A DNA stretch of 64,000 bases, taken from assembly GCA_947495165.1 (NCBI GenBank), contig CANLXM010000001.1, forward strand, positions 434,001 to 498,000, read 5' to 3'. Positions 52,527 through 62,161 of this stretch are shown here, piece after piece. The notes under the pieces were generated by a model. It saw only the letters and a list, made by a program, of their open reading frames with translations. It made no database searches and was not told where the DNA came from. Position numbers and translations under genes: made by a program. Source of the stretch: an uncultured Cellulomonadaceae bacterium. GTDB taxonomy: Bacteria; Actinomycetota; Actinomycetes; Actinomycetales; Cellulomonadaceae. Position 1 is the stretch's first letter, and each line of letters begins with the position of its first letter.

Positions 52527-55500
52527 CGATCAGGGTGGTCCGGGGGAACGACGACAGAGCGATGAGGACAAGATGGCTCCGCTGAGGGGGCTCGCGCGCG
52601 ACCCGGAGACTCCGGCGCGCGAGACGCACGTGGTGCGCAAGGCCGAGGTCGAGCATGCCTGCGGCCTCGTGCTCGAGGGCGGTGTGATCGTCTGGGTCGG
52701 TGACATCGGCTCGGGCAAGACGTCGCTGCTCACCCATGCGATGACTGCCGCCGTGCAGCGGGCGATCGAGGACGACGCACGCCGCACGGTGCACCAGCTC
52801 CGCGTGAACGCGGCGACCGGCCCCTACGGCGCCATCCACCCCGGCGACTACGCCAAGCTCTTCGTGGAGCAGCTCGCCGAGTCCTCGGCGACCCCGGTCC
52901 CGGACGCCCTGCGCGGGATGCTCGAGGGCTGGAGCGCGGGGAGCGTGACGTCCCCGGACCTGGTGGCGACCGTGCTCGGGCAGTTCCTCGAGGTCGCGCT
53001 CGCGGGGGACCCCCTCGTCATGGGCGTCGACGACCTCGACCAGATCGACGAGCTCAGCCGGTTCATCATCGTCTCGATGGTCGCCCAGCGCCGGGCAGCG
53101 CTGACGCTGCTGGCCACGGCGCGCTCGGCAGCGGAGCTCGTCCAGCTCCCGCAGCCCTACGAGCTGCGCGAGCTGCGGCCGCTCACCCCCGCAGAGGCGC
53201 TGCCGCTGATCGCGGGCGAACGCCCCGGTGCGGTCTCCCCGTTCGTCGCCGGGCAGCTCGCGCGGGCGCTCGAGGGCAACGTCGGCGCCATCGCCGAGGT
53301 CGCGCGGGTGCTCACCGACCAGCAGCTCGCTGGACACAGCGCGCTCCCGGACCCGCTCCCCGCGGTCCCGTCCCTGCTGCGGTGCTGCGAGCACCTGGTC
53401 GACCACCTCGGCGACCAGCACGAGGAAGCGCTGCGCCTGGCGGCCCTGTCCGTCCGGTGCCGCGTGGACGGGCTGCTCGCCGCGAGCGGCCTCACGATCG
53501 AGGACCTCGTCGACGGCCCGCTCGCCGTGTGCCTGCGCGTCTCGGCCGGCCGTGTCACGTTCGCCGACGCCCGGCTACGCCACCTCGTGCTCAACCGCAC
53601 GAGCGTGCTGCAGGCCGCGCGGACGCATGCGGCGCTCGCCGAGGTCGCGGCGAGCCAGGGCGACCGCGACGCCGAGGTCTGGCACCTGTCCCAGGCGTCG
53701 CTCGACGGCGACAGCTCGCTCGTCCCCGAGCTCATCGAGGTCGCGGGCAAGCTGCTGCGCCGCGGTGACGCCCTGTGGGCGTTCCGCCTCGCCCAGGAGG
53801 CCGCGGGGCTGGCGGAGGGGCAGGAGCAGGCTCGCGCAGCCGCGCTGACCGGTCAGGCCGCCGCCGCGTCGGGGCTCGTCTGGGACGCGCTCGCCCGGCT
53901 CGGGTACGCCCACCAGGCCGGCGACCTGTCGGTGCAGGCGGAGGTCGTGGGCAGCCTGATCGAGGTGGTGTCGGCCGTGAACCCGCAGGTGCCGGGCGAC
54001 CTGCTCGATGTCCACGTCGAGCGGTGCCGGACGCTGCCCGAGGCCGAGCTGCCGCCGGGCTACGTCACCTACATCATGATCGCGATCGTGACCGCCGCGA
54101 ACCTGCACGCCGCGCGCGGGGAGGGCACGGCGGCTCGGGAGATGCTCGCGCTCGCGTCCGAGCTCGTGGGTCCCGACCCCCGGCGTCGGCGGGTGCTGCA
54201 GCTGGGCCACGTCTGGCTCGGGCTTTTCGGCGTCACCGGCTTCGAGTCGCAGCTCGTGTCGCCCACCGCCTCCGACAGCCCGCGCTACACCGCGTTCGCG
54301 GGCACGATCAACACGCTCGTGCACGCACGTGAGGGGCAGTACGCACCGGCGCTGCGCCTCGTGGCGAGCGAGCTCGCGCGTTCCCTCGACGTCCGCCCCG
54401 AGCAGGGGTGGACGACCTCGGACTTCGACATGCGCACGCCGAGCGAGATCGCCGAGCTCCAGATCGTCAGCGCGCTCGTCCAGGTGTGGGCGGGCGACGT
54501 CCGCGGCGCTCGGGCCTCCCTCCAGGCCGCGGCGTTCGACGGCCCCACGTCGGTCCAGCTCTCGGGCCTCTGTGCCAGGCTCGCGCGACGGCTCGACGTG
54601 CTCTGCACGGGCGCGGTCGGCGAGGTCGCGTCCGCGATCGCCTCGACCAGCGGTCAGCCGCCGCTGCTCGCCCGGGTCTCCGCAAGCATCGACCGCGCCG
54701 CGGAGATGGTCCTCAAGGGCCAGGCATCCGAGGCGGGGACGCTGATGCTGCTCGCCTTCGAGCGCGCGCGGCCCGACGACGCCTGGGTGTTCCCGATCCC
54801 GATGCCGGACATCGTCTTCACCCTCGTGCGAGCAGGGCGCATGGCTGACGCCGCGCGCGGCGAGGAGCTCGTGGCTGAGCACCGGCGCTACCTCCCCGCC
54901 CCGTGGCGGGAGGCGCAGGCGGCACGCAACGCGCTGCTCCTGGCGGCACCCGAGGACGAGGACGCGGCCCTGCGGCACATGATCGAGGTCGGCCGGGGAC
55001 TCGAGTCCCCGCTGGAGATCGGCCGCAACTCGCTCGTCGGCGGCTGGGTCTTGCGCGACAAGGACCCCGCGGCCGCGCGGCACTACCTGCTCGGGGCGAT
55101 CGAGATGCTCGAGCAGGCGGGCGCCTCCGCGTTCGCAGACCTCGCCCGGCGGGACCTGGCCGCGCTCGGAGCGCGTGACGCGGGCCGCGCCGCGGGCGAC
55201 GACCACGGTGCCGAGGCCGTCGCGCTCTCCGCGCCGTCGGCAGTCTCGGCGCGCGGCTCCGCAGGCTCCGGCCTGGCCGGGGCCAGCGTTGCGGGCCGTG
55301 GCCCGGTGGGGCCCTCGGAACCTGCCGGGCATCGCGACGTGCCGGACGTCCTCCGAGGGCGACTGGGCAGCGGGCGCGACGCGCGCACAGCCCCGACGCC
55401 GGCCCGTCCGGCCGTCACCACCGTCCCCGCCTGGGCCACCGCCCTGACGGAACGGGAGCTCGAGGTCGCGCTCGCCGTCGTCGCTGGCGCGTCCAACCGG

Positions 55501-55656
55501 CAGATCGCGGACTCCCTCGCGCTCTCGGTCCGGACCGTCGAGGTGCACGTGAGCAAGATCTTCAAGAAGCTCGGTGTGCGGTCGCGACGCGAGCTCGGCG
55601 AGATCGCCTTCGCCGAGGCCCACGGCGCTGCCCCGGCGGGACCGCCTCTCTTCTGA
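52516..55656 (+). CDS. LuxR-type regulator with N-terminal AAA ATPase
   Basis: A 1046-residue LAL-type regulator. An AAA ATPase lies at the N-terminus: Walker A 'GDIGSGKTS' (residues 62-70) and Walker B-like 'LVMGVDDLDQIDE'. A long helical middle (about residues 350-870) of TPR-like repeats is followed by a disordered Ala/Gly linker and a C-terminal LuxR HTH ('LTERELEVALAVVAGASNRQ', 'IADSLALSVRTVEVHVSKIF', 'KKLGVRSRRELGEIAF'). The effector is unknown. GTG start overlaps dtd by 11 bases. Confidence 0.88.
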   Translation: MNDDDQGGPGERRQSDEDKMAPLRGLARDPETPARETHVVRKAEVEHACGLVLEGGVIVWVGDIGSGKTSLLTHAMTAAVQRAIEDDARRTVHQLRVNAATGPYGAIHPGDYAKLFVEQLAESSATPVPDALRGMLEGWSAGSVTSPDLVATVLGQFLEVALAGDPLVMGVDDLDQIDELSRFIIVSMVAQRRAALTLLATARSAAELVQLPQPYELRELRPLTPAEALPLIAGERPGAVSPFVAGQLARALEGNVGAIAEVARVLTDQQLAGHSALPDPLPAVPSLLRCCEHLVDHLGDQHEEALRLAALSVRCRVDGLLAASGLTIEDLVDGPLAVCLRVSAGRVTFADARLRHLVLNRTSVLQAARTHAALAEVAASQGDRDAEVWHLSQASLDGDSSLVPELIEVAGKLLRRGDALWAFRLAQEAAGLAEGQEQARAAALTGQAAAASGLVWDALARLGYAHQAGDLSVQAEVVGSLIEVVSAVNPQVPGDLLDVHVERCRTLPEAELPPGYVTYIMIAIVTAANLHAARGEGTAAREMLALASELVGPDPRRRRVLQLGHVWLGLFGVTGFESQLVSPTASDSPRYTAFAGTINTLVHAREGQYAPALRLVASELARSLDVRPEQGWTTSDFDMRTPSEIAELQIVSALVQVWAGDVRGARASLQAAAFDGPTSVQLSGLCARLARRLDVLCTGAVGEVASAIASTSGQPPLLARVSASIDRAAEMVLKGQASEAGTLMLLAFERARPDDAWVFPIPMPDIVFTLVRAGRMADAARGEELVAEHRRYLPAPWREAQAARNALLLAAPEDEDAALRHMIEVGRGLESPLEIGRNSLVGGWVLRDKDPAAARHYLLGAIEMLEQAGASAFADLARRDLAALGARDAGRAAGDDHGAEAVALSAPSAVSARGSAGSGLAGASVAGRGPVGPSEPAGHRDVPDVLRGRLGSGRDARTAPTPARPAVTTVPAWATALTERELEVALAVVAGASNRQIADSLALSVRTVEVHVSKIFKKLGVRSRRELGEIAFAEAHGAAPAGPPLF

Positions 55657-55729
55657 CCGTCGCTGCGCCGGTCGCTCGGGCCGATCACGCCCCTGGCGAA
55701 CACAGGCATCGCGGGGGGGCCCGCGCCGT

Positions 55730-55735
55730 TAGAGT
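55730..55735 (+). promoter_or_regulatory. -10 element TAGAGT for clpC
   Basis: TAGAGT is followed by a roughly 56-nt leader with an AGGAG site before the clpC ATG. Confidence 0.45.
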
Positions 55736-55797
55736 CGATGCGGTCAGACCTGTGCACTATCGGGGTGCGGGTGTTCGCCGCTCGTGAGGAGCAGCAG

Positions 55798-58368
55798 ATG
55801 TTCGAGAGATTCACCGACCGAGCCCGTCGGGTGGTCGTCCTTGCCCAGGAAGAGGCACGGATGCTCAACCACAACTACATCGGGACCGAGCACATCCTGC
55901 TCGGCCTGATCCACGAGGGCGAGGGAGTTGCCGCCAAGGCGCTCGAGTCCTTGGGGATCTCCCTGGACGCCGTGCGCTCGCAGGTCACCGAGATCATCGG
56001 TGAGGGCCAGCAGGCGCCCTCGGGGCACATCCCGTTCACCCCCCGCGCCAAGAAGGTCCTCGAGCTGTCCCTGCGCGAGGCGCTGCAGCTCGGCCACAAC
56101 TACATCGGCACCGAGCACATCCTGCTCGGCCTGATCCGTGAGGGTGAGGGCGTCGCCGCCCAGGTGCTGACGAAGCTCGGTGCGGACCTCAACCGGGTGC
56201 GCCAGCAGGTCATCCAGCTGCTGTCGGGCTACCAGGGCAAGGAGCCCGTCGCGTCGGGCGCCCCTGCTGAGGGCACGCCTGCCGGCTCGGCCGTCCTCGA
56301 CCAGTTCGGCCGCAACCTCACGCAGGCGGCCCGCGAGGGCAAGCTCGACCCCGTGATCGGGCGCGCCAAGGAGATCGAGCGCGTCATGCAGGTGCTGTCG
56401 CGCCGCACCAAGAACAATCCCGTCCTGATCGGTGAGCCGGGCGTCGGCAAGACCGCCGTCGTCGAGGGCCTCGCGCAGGACATCGTGCGTGGGGACGTGC
56501 CCGAGACCCTCAAGGACAAGCAGCTCTACACGCTCGACCTCGGCGCGCTGGTCGCCGGGTCCCGCTACCGCGGTGACTTCGAGGAGCGCCTGAAGAAGGT
56601 CCTCAAGGAGATCCGCACCCGCGGCGACATCATCCTGTTCATCGACGAGATCCACACGCTCGTCGGAGCAGGCGCGGCCGAGGGCGCGATCGACGCCGCG
56701 AGCATCCTCAAGCCGATGCTCGCGCGCGGCGAGCTGCAGACCATCGGGGCCACGACCCTCGAGGAGTACCGCAAGCACATCGAGAAGGACGCCGCGCTCG
56801 AGCGTCGCTTCCAGCCGATCCAGGTCGCCGAGCCCACGCTCGAGCACGCGATCGAGATCCTCAAGGGGCTGCGTGACCGCTACGAGGCGCACCACCGCGT
56901 CTCGATCACCGACGGTGCGCTCGTCGCGGCGGCCACGCTCGCGGACCGCTACGTCAACGACCGCTTCCTGCCGGACAAGGCGATCGACCTGGTCGACGAG
57001 GCCGGTGCACGCCTGCGGATCCGTCGCATGACGGCGCCGCCGGAGCTGCGCGAGCTGGACGAGGAGATCGCGGCCGCGCGCCGCGACAAGGAGTCCGCGA
57101 TCGACGAGCAGGACTTCGAGAAGGCCGCGGGCCTGCGCGACACCGAGAAGCAGCTCACCGCGAAGCGGGCCGAGCGCGAGAAGGCGTGGAAGGCCGGTGA
57201 CCTGGACACGGTCGCCGAGGTCGACGACGACCTGATCGCGGAGGTCCTCGCGCTCGCGACGGGCATCCCGGTGTTCAAGCTCACGGAGGCGGAGTCCAGC
57301 CGCCTGCTCCACATGGAGGACGAGCTGCACAAGCGGGTCGTCGGCCAGGAGGCAGCGATCAAGGCGCTCTCCCAGGCGATCCGACGCACGCGTGCGGGTC
57401 TCAAGGACCCCAAGCGTCCCGGTGGGTCGTTCATCTTCGCCGGCCCCACGGGCGTCGGCAAGACCGAGCTCGCCAAGGCGCTCGCCGAGTTCCTCTTCGG
57501 GGACGAGGACGCGCTCATCCAGCTCGACATGTCGGAGTTCTCCGAGAAGCACACGGTCTCGCGCCTGTTCGGTTCGCCTCCCGGCTACGTCGGCTACGAC
57601 GAGGGCGGCCAGCTGACGGAGAAGGTCCGCCGCAAGCCGTTCTCGGTCGTGCTGTTCGACGAGGTCGAGAAGGCGCACGCGGACATCTTCAACTCGCTGC
57701 TCCAGATCCTCGAGGACGGTCGCCTGACCGACTCGCAGGGCCGCGTGGTGGACTTCAAGAACACCGTGATCATCATGACGACCAACCTCGGCACGCGGGA
57801 CATCGCCAAGGGGCTGAGCACCGGCTTCAGCGCCGGCGGCGCCCTGTCGACGGACTACGAGCGCATGAAGGCCAAGGTCAACGACGAGCTCAAGCAGCAC
57901 TTCCGTCCCGAGTTCCTCAACCGCGTCGACGACACGGTCGTGTTCCCGCAGCTCACGCAGGACGAGATCATCAAGATCGTCGACCTCATGATCGCGAAGC
58001 TCGACAAGCGCCTGCGCGCCAAGGACATGAGCATCGACGTGACGAAGGCGGCCAAGGTGCTGCTCTCCGAGCGTGGCTACGACCCGGTCCTCGGTGCCCG
58101 TCCCCTGCGCCGCGCGATCCAGCGCGACATCGAGGACGTGCTCTCCGAGAAGATCCTCTTCGGGGACATCAAGGAGGGCCAGGTCATCGTGGTCGACGCC
58201 GAGGGGGAGGGCCCGCTGGGCGAGTTCACCTTCCGCGGGGTCGCCCGCTCGGAGCACAAGCCCGAGCCCGAGCTCCCGGAGATCGATCCGCTCACCGTGC
58301 CCGCGGCCTCGACCATGGGTGGCGCGCCGGCGGACACGTCGGGCCCGGACGCGGCTGCCCGCGCCTGA
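55798..58368 (+). CDS. clpC: ATP-dependent Clp protease ATP-binding subunit ClpC
   Basis: An 856-residue Clp/Hsp100 unfoldase. Clp_N repeats ('[20 protein letters not shown]', '[20 protein letters not shown]'), NBD1 Walker A '[19 protein letters not shown]' and Walker B '[14 protein letters not shown]', a UVR-containing middle region ('[20 protein letters not shown]'), NBD2 Walker A '[18 protein letters not shown]' and Walker B '[20 protein letters not shown]'. It unfolds substrates for ClpP. The ATG at 55798 follows GAGGAGC; an in-frame upstream extension lies in the leader. Confidence 0.96.
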   Translation: MFERFTDRARRVVVLAQEEARMLNHNYIGTEHILLGLIHEGEGVAAKALESLGISLDAVRSQVTEIIGEGQQAPSGHIPFTPRAKKVLELSLREALQLGHNYIGTEHILLGLIREGEGVAAQVLTKLGADLNRVRQQVIQLLSGYQGKEPVASGAPAEGTPAGSAVLDQFGRNLTQAAREGKLDPVIGRAKEIERVMQVLSRRTKNNPVLIGEPGVGKTAVVEGLAQDIVRGDVPETLKDKQLYTLDLGALVAGSRYRGDFEERLKKVLKEIRTRGDIILFIDEIHTLVGAGAAEGAIDAASILKPMLARGELQTIGATTLEEYRKHIEKDAALERRFQPIQVAEPTLEHAIEILKGLRDRYEAHHRVSITDGALVAAATLADRYVNDRFLPDKAIDLVDEAGARLRIRRMTAPPELRELDEEIAAARRDKESAIDEQDFEKAAGLRDTEKQLTAKRAEREKAWKAGDLDTVAEVDDDLIAEVLALATGIPVFKLTEAESSRLLHMEDELHKRVVGQEAAIKALSQAIRRTRAGLKDPKRPGGSFIFAGPTGVGKTELAKALAEFLFGDEDALIQLDMSEFSEKHTVSRLFGSPPGYVGYDEGGQLTEKVRRKPFSVVLFDEVEKAHADIFNSLLQILEDGRLTDSQGRVVDFKNTVIIMTTNLGTRDIAKGLSTGFSAGGALSTDYERMKAKVNDELKQHFRPEFLNRVDDTVVFPQLTQDEIIKIVDLMIAKLDKRLRAKDMSIDVTKAAKVLLSERGYDPVLGARPLRRAIQRDIEDVLSEKILFGDIKEGQVIVVDAEGEGPLGEFTFRGVARSEHKPEPELPEIDPLTVPAASTMGGAPADTSGPDAAARA

Positions 58369-58382
58369 CCCATCCGCACGCG

Positions 58383-58431
58383 GACGCCGACGGCGCCCGA
58401 CCTCCTCACGAGGCCGGGCGCCGTCGGCGTC
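58383..58431 (+). terminator. 17-bp perfect hairpin downstream of clpC
   Basis: GACGCCGACGGCGCCCG (58383-58399) pairs with 58415-58431 perfectly, with an inner CCTC/GAGG. It begins 15 bases after the clpC stop; no U-tract. Confidence 0.6.
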
Positions 58432-58523
58432 TGCGGGGCAGGGCGGCGCAAACGCGCTCGTCGCCACGGGAGCCTCGCTCCCGCTAGGGTTCGAGGCGGC
58501 GTGACCGGGCGCCGTCGACGAGG

Positions 58524-59381
58524 ATGGACGACGTGAGCGAGCACTACTACGGCGTGGCGCAGGCGGGCGCGGGGCAGCTCGGCCACCTGTGGTGGGCGGC
58601 GTACGGGTCCCCGGAGAACCGACCGGTCGTCCTGCTGCACGGGCTCGCGGACTCGGGGGCGTGCTGGCCGGGGACGGTCGAGCACCTGGCCGAGCGCTAC
58701 CTCGTGATCGTCCCGGACGCTCGCGGGCACGGCGACTCGCAGCTGCTCGGCGGACCGTTCCGCATCCGGGACCTCGCCGACGACGTCGCGACGATCGTCC
58801 GGAAGGTCGCCCAGCGCCCGGCGGCGCTCGTCGGGCACTCGATGGGTGGGGTCGTGGCGCAGGACTTCGCGCTGCGTGCGCCGGCCCTCGTGTCTGCGCT
58901 CGTGCTGGAGGATCCCGCCTGGACGGCGATGGAGAACGACGAAGGGCGGCTCCCGGCGGACCTGACCGGCTGGCTGCGTGACCTGCACGCCACCCCGTTC
59001 GTCCAGCTGCTGTCTCAGGTGCGCGCGGAGAACCCCGGCTGGGCGGACGACGAGATGGCCCCGTGGGCGCACGCGAAGAAGGCCGTGGACCCCCAGCTGG
59101 TGGAGCTTCCGCACGTGTGGCGCGAGCGCGACTGGGTGGAGTCCCTCGCCGACCTCGCGCCCGACGGCGAGTTCCGCACGACCGTCCTGGCCGGCGACCC
59201 GGGCCGCGGGAGCGTCGTGACGATGACCGACGGCGCACGGGCCGCGCAGCTGCTGGGGGACGCCGGCCACGTGCACCGGCTCGACGCGGGGCACAGCGTC
59301 CGGCGCGACCAGCGCGAGGCGTTCCTCGCGATCGTCGACCAGGCCCTGGCGCAGATCACGGATCCCCCGATCCCCACCTGA
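58524..59381 (+). CDS. alpha/beta hydrolase
   Basis: A 285-residue alpha/beta hydrolase. 'VVLLHGLADSGACWPGTVEH' is the oxyanion region, 'ALVGHSMGGVVAQDFALRAP' the nucleophile elbow with Ser in G-H-S-M-G, and 'HRLDAGHSVRRDQREAFLAI' the catalytic His. It probably cleaves an ester or amide. ATG 58524 or GTG 58533 (behind GAGG) could be the start. A TAGGGT -10 lies at 58485-58490. It converges on the DUF4862 gene. Confidence 0.85.
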   Translation: MDDVSEHYYGVAQAGAGQLGHLWWAAYGSPENRPVVLLHGLADSGACWPGTVEHLAERYLVIVPDARGHGDSQLLGGPFRIRDLADDVATIVRKVAQRPAALVGHSMGGVVAQDFALRAPALVSALVLEDPAWTAMENDEGRLPADLTGWLRDLHATPFVQLLSQVRAENPGWADDEMAPWAHAKKAVDPQLVELPHVWRERDWVESLADLAPDGEFRTTVLAGDPGRGSVVTMTDGARAAQLLGDAGHVHRLDAGHSVRRDQREAFLAIVDQALAQITDPPIPT

Positions 59382-59385
59382 CCCG

Positions 59386-59420
59386 CCCCGCCCCGCCCCG
59401 CCCCGCCCCGCCCCGCCCCG
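59386..59420. repeat. CCCCG pentanucleotide tandem repeat
   Basis: Seven perfect copies of CCCCG lie directly after the hydrolase stop, with partial copies at both ends. Being non-coding and 5-base, it may vary in length between strains. Confidence 0.85.
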
Positions 59421-59440
59421 CCCCCCGCCCCCATTTCCCC

Positions 59441-59502
59441 GCTGAGTGCACAATTTTGGCGGTGAGAATGCGCGAGAAGACCGCCAAAATCGTGCACTCA
59501 GC
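59441..59502. terminator. 22-bp inverted repeat between convergent genes (family B/C)
   Basis: Arms 59441-59462 and 59481-59502 (core GAGTGCACAATTTTGGC) match in 21 of 22 positions around an 18-base loop. It lies between convergent genes. Its GTGCACA core resembles the GAGCACA of the elements at 24153 and 26513. Confidence 0.65.
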
Positions 59503-59538
59503 GAAGGGGGGGAGTCAGGGGTGGGGGGAGGGCGGCGT

Positions 59539-60549
59539 TTACGGGTGCGGGCGAGGGTGGGTGGCTTCTTCGAGGAGGGCGAGGGTGGCGCTGGCGACCG
59601 CTAGGCGGGTGGCGACGTCGGCCGCTGGCGGCTGGGTCGTGACCTTGGCGCCGACGAACGTGAGCGCGGCGTCGCCCGCGGCCGCGAGCGTGGCCCGCAT
59701 CTCCGGGAGCCCGAGCAGGGACGCGGACGACGTCGCGAGCGCCGGGTCGTCGCCGCGCGGGGCGATGTGCTCGTCGTCCCACGGCGCGCCCCACGCGGAC
59801 TCCTGGTCCGTTGCTCCCGAGAAGATGATCCCGCGCAGCACCCCGGCGTCCGCGGCCGCCCGGGTGTGGGCGAGGGGGGTGCTGGTGCTGCGGCCCTCGA
59901 TCGCGGACCGGCCCCAGTTCACGGACAGCCCGATCGTCGGGCGTCCGCCGGCGGCCGGGTGGCCCCCGACAGCGCGCGCGACGGCGATCTCGTCGGCCAG
60001 CTCGAAGAACCCCTTGGCCGGCTCCTGCTCGGCCACGAGCGCGTCGTTGTGCTCGATGACGATCTCGGCCCCGGCGAGGTCCCACGTGGCGATCTCGGCG
60101 AGCGAGCGGGCGAACGCTCCGACGGAGCCGACGACGCCCCGCGCCGATGCGTGCGTCGGCGCCGGTGCGCTGTGCACCTCGACGGCGAGGACGCGCGGGC
60201 GGCCGGCCTCGTCGGCCAGGCGGAGCGCGAGGTCGCGCACCTCGGCGAGGTCCCGGAGCGCGGCGAGGCGTCCGTCCTCGTCGCTCGACGCGAGGCCGTA
60301 GCCGGGACCCTCGCCCAGCCGCACCATCGTGCGTGGGATGGCCGTGACGATCAAGGACCAGTCGTGCAGGTGGCGGCGCTGCCAGGCGGGCTCGAGGCTC
60401 GGGTGCCCGGCGGCCATGAGGGGGTGCTCGATCGCGTCGATCTCGAGGTCGCGCAGGCCGTCGTAGAACGCGCTCACCGCGCTCGCGTCGTCGATGGCGG
60501 GCGCGAGCGCATAGGCACCCAGCGCACGGGCGGGGCGGGGGGTAGGCAC
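59539..60549 (-). CDS. DUF4862 family protein
   Basis: A 336-residue probable TIM-barrel protein: 'GAYALAPAIDDASAVSAFYD', 'DLEIDAIEHPLMAAGHPSLE', 'WSLIVTAIPRTMVRLGEGPG', 'YGLASSDEDGR', 'EIVIEHNDALVAEQEPAKGF' and 'TIGLSVNWGRSAIEGRS', the pattern of DUF4862, found in actinobacteria near sugar genes. Glu and His in 'IEHND' are well placed for a metal site as in sugar isomerase relatives, but no activity is known. GTG start with AAGGAG 9 bases upstream. Confidence 0.8.
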   Translation of the reverse strand: MPTPRPARALGAYALAPAIDDASAVSAFYDGLRDLEIDAIEHPLMAAGHPSLEPAWQRRHLHDWSLIVTAIPRTMVRLGEGPGYGLASSDEDGRLAALRDLAEVRDLALRLADEAGRPRVLAVEVHSAPAPTHASARGVVGSVGAFARSLAEIATWDLAGAEIVIEHNDALVAEQEPAKGFFELADEIAVARAVGGHPAAGGRPTIGLSVNWGRSAIEGRSTSTPLAHTRAAADAGVLRGIIFSGATDQESAWGAPWDDEHIAPRGDDPALATSSASLLGLPEMRATLAAAGDAALTFVGAKVTTQPPAADVATRLAVASATLALLEEATHPRPHP

Positions 60550-60622
60550 GAGCGGCTCCTTCGATCGGCAGACATCTGACCTTATCCCCCGGGGTAGGGC
60601 GCACGCGTCGGGCGGGGCGGGC

Positions 60623-60628
60623 TAGCGT
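60623..60628 (+). promoter_or_regulatory. -10 element TAGCGT, predicts leaderless mRNA
   Basis: TAGCGT ends 7 nt before the SDR ATG (60635). Confidence 0.45.
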
Positions 60629-60634
60629 GGTGGC

Positions 60635-61417
60635 ATGAGCGCTCCTGGATCCGACGGCCACGTCTCCTTCGACCTGTCCGGGCGCCGCGCGCTCGTCACG
60701 GGAGCGGGCGTCGGCATCGGCCGCACGATCGCCCTCGCGCTGGCCCGCGCGGGTGCCGCCGTCGTGGTCACGTACCGCTCGCACGACGGCGAGACGGTCG
60801 CTCAGGAGATCCGGGCGCTCGGGCGCCGCTCGGCCGCGTTCGCGCTCGACGCGACCGACGAGGCTCAGGTGCGCGACGTCGTCGGACGGGCGGCGGACGC
60901 CCTGGGCGGGCCGGTCGACCTCCTGGTGAACAACGCCGGCGGCCTGGTCGGGCGGGTCGCGATCGCCGACATGGGCCTGGACCACTGGCGCGCGGTGATG
61001 GACGTCAACGTGACCTCCGCGTTCCTCGTGACCCGGGAGGTGCTGGGCTCGCTGCCCGACGGCGGGCGGATCGTCATGGTCGGCTCGATCGCCGGGGAGA
61101 CGGGCGGGTCGGCCGGATCGGCGGCGTACGCGGCATCGAAGACGGCGCTCGAGGGCCTGGTCCGCGGGCTCGCCAAGGAGGTCGCCCCACGCCGTGCGAC
61201 GGTCAACCTCGTCTCGCCGGGCTACATCACCGACACCCCGTTCCACGAGACCTTCTCGACGCCGGAGAAGCGGGCGGCCACCGTCCGCAGCATCCCGCTC
61301 GAGCGGGCGGGCTACCCCGACGACGTCGCCGCGGCCGTGTGCTTCCTCGCCTCGCGAGCGGCGTCTTTCGTGACCGGGACCGTGATCGACGTCAACGGCG
61401 GCGCCCACTTCCGGTGA
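60635..61417 (+). CDS. short-chain dehydrogenase/reductase
   Basis: A 260-residue SDR. NAD(P) motif 'VTGAGVGIGRTIALALARAG' (TGxxxGIG, residues 22-29), 'NNAGG' (99-103), catalytic Ser151 with Tyr165 and Lys169 ('SAAYAASK'), and 'DVNGG' at the C-terminus. It has classical 3-oxoacyl reductase features, with no particular substrate shown. It diverges from DUF4862; the pair may be linked to sugar use. Confidence 0.9.
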   Translation: MSAPGSDGHVSFDLSGRRALVTGAGVGIGRTIALALARAGAAVVVTYRSHDGETVAQEIRALGRRSAAFALDATDEAQVRDVVGRAADALGGPVDLLVNNAGGLVGRVAIADMGLDHWRAVMDVNVTSAFLVTREVLGSLPDGGRIVMVGSIAGETGGSAGSAAYAASKTALEGLVRGLAKEVAPRRATVNLVSPGYITDTPFHETFSTPEKRAATVRSIPLERAGYPDDVAAAVCFLASRAASFVTGTVIDVNGGAHFR

Positions 61418-61433
61418 CGCGCGCGCGCCGCGG

Positions 61434-61901
61434 TTATTCGCCCTCGGGGAACCCCGCCTGGCGCCACGCCTCGTAGATCGCGATGGATGCCGAGCTCGTC
61501 AGGTTGAGCGAGCGGCGCTGCGGGAGCATCGGGATGCGCACCTGCGCCGTGACGCCGGGGTGCGCGAGGACGTCGTCGGGAAGGCCGGTCGGCTCGGGGC
61601 CGAACAGCAGGACGTCGTCGGGCCGGTAGGTGATGTCGCTGTAGCGCTCGGTGGCCTGCGTCGTGAACGCAAACACGCGTGCCTGCGGGCCCCAGGCGGT
61701 GAGCGCGGCCTCGAGGTCGGTGTGCACCGTCACGTTCGCGAGGTCGTGATAGTCGAGGCCGGCACGCTTGAGCTTGGGCTCGGACAGGTCGAACCCGAGC
61801 GGCTCGATCAGGTGCAGCGGGGCCCCGGTGACGGCAGACAGCCGGATCGCGTTGCCGGTGTTCTGCGGGATGCGGGGCTCGAAGAAGGCGATGACGGGCA
61901 C
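61434..61901 (-). CDS. trmL: tRNA (cytidine(34)-2'-O)-methyltransferase TrmL
   Basis: A roughly 155-residue SPOUT methyltransferase: 'IAFFEPRIPQNTGNAIRLSA' at the start, 'LIEPLGFDLSEPKLKRAGLD' (as in TrmL), 'LLFGPEPTGLPDDVL' and 'IPMLPQRRSLNLTSSASIAI' (the trefoil knot and SAM loop). It methylates the wobble base of tRNA-Leu. GTG 61901 fits the family start; GTG 61916 is an alternative. It converges on the SDR and diverges from deoR with a nested inverted repeat between. Confidence 0.9.
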   Translation of the reverse strand: MPVIAFFEPRIPQNTGNAIRLSAVTGAPLHLIEPLGFDLSEPKLKRAGLDYHDLANVTVHTDLEAALTAWGPQARVFAFTTQATERYSDITYRPDDVLLFGPEPTGLPDDVLAHPGVTAQVRIPMLPQRRSLNLTSSASIAIYEAWRQAGFPEGE

Positions 61902-61920
61902 GCCCCATGATCCCACCCCG

Positions 61921-62000
61921 CCCGCCGGCCCCCGCCCAGCCCGGACCCAGCCCGGACCCCGGCCCGCGACCCAGCCCGGACCCCAGCCCGCACCCAGCCC
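61921..62000. repeat. imperfect CCCAGCCCGGAC-type low-complexity repeat
   Basis: Several copies of CCCAGCCCGGAC and CCCAGCCCG variants fill the region upstream of trmL. It is almost free of T and A and has no start codon on the plus strand; no function is inferred. Confidence 0.6.
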
Positions 62001-62075
62001 GCGACTTCGTCACTATGTGCGCGACCTCGTCAGTTCAAGTCGACGAAGTCGCGCCCCAACTCACGAAGTCGCGGG
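61998..62075. repeat. nested inverted repeats in a divergent intergenic region
   Basis: CCCGCGACTTCGT (61998-62010) pairs with ACGAAGTCGCGGG (62063-62075), and inside it GCGCGACCTCGTC (62019-62031) pairs with GACGAAGTCGCGC (62042-62054; one mismatch). The arms are repeats of each other, so four related 13-mers build a two-step structure. Confidence 0.65.
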
Positions 62076-62126
62076 CGAGCAGGCCGTCGCGGCATGCGTC
62101 GTGGGTGCCGGGCCGTCGCCGGGGTG

Positions 62127-62155
62127 TTGGTTTTTGTTGAGTTGTGCTGGATACT
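62127..62155 (+). promoter_or_regulatory. promoter of deoR/galT, leaderless geometry
   Basis: TTGGTT (62127-62132) and GATACT (62150-62155) with 17-base spacing; the -10 ends 7 nt before the ATG at 62162. Confidence 0.5.
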
Positions 62156-62161
62156 GAGTGC

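Noticed and set aside
55744..59238. A very long minus-strand open frame over clpC and the hydrolase
   Set aside because: It lies opposite clpC, whose motifs are unambiguous; shadow-frame composition.
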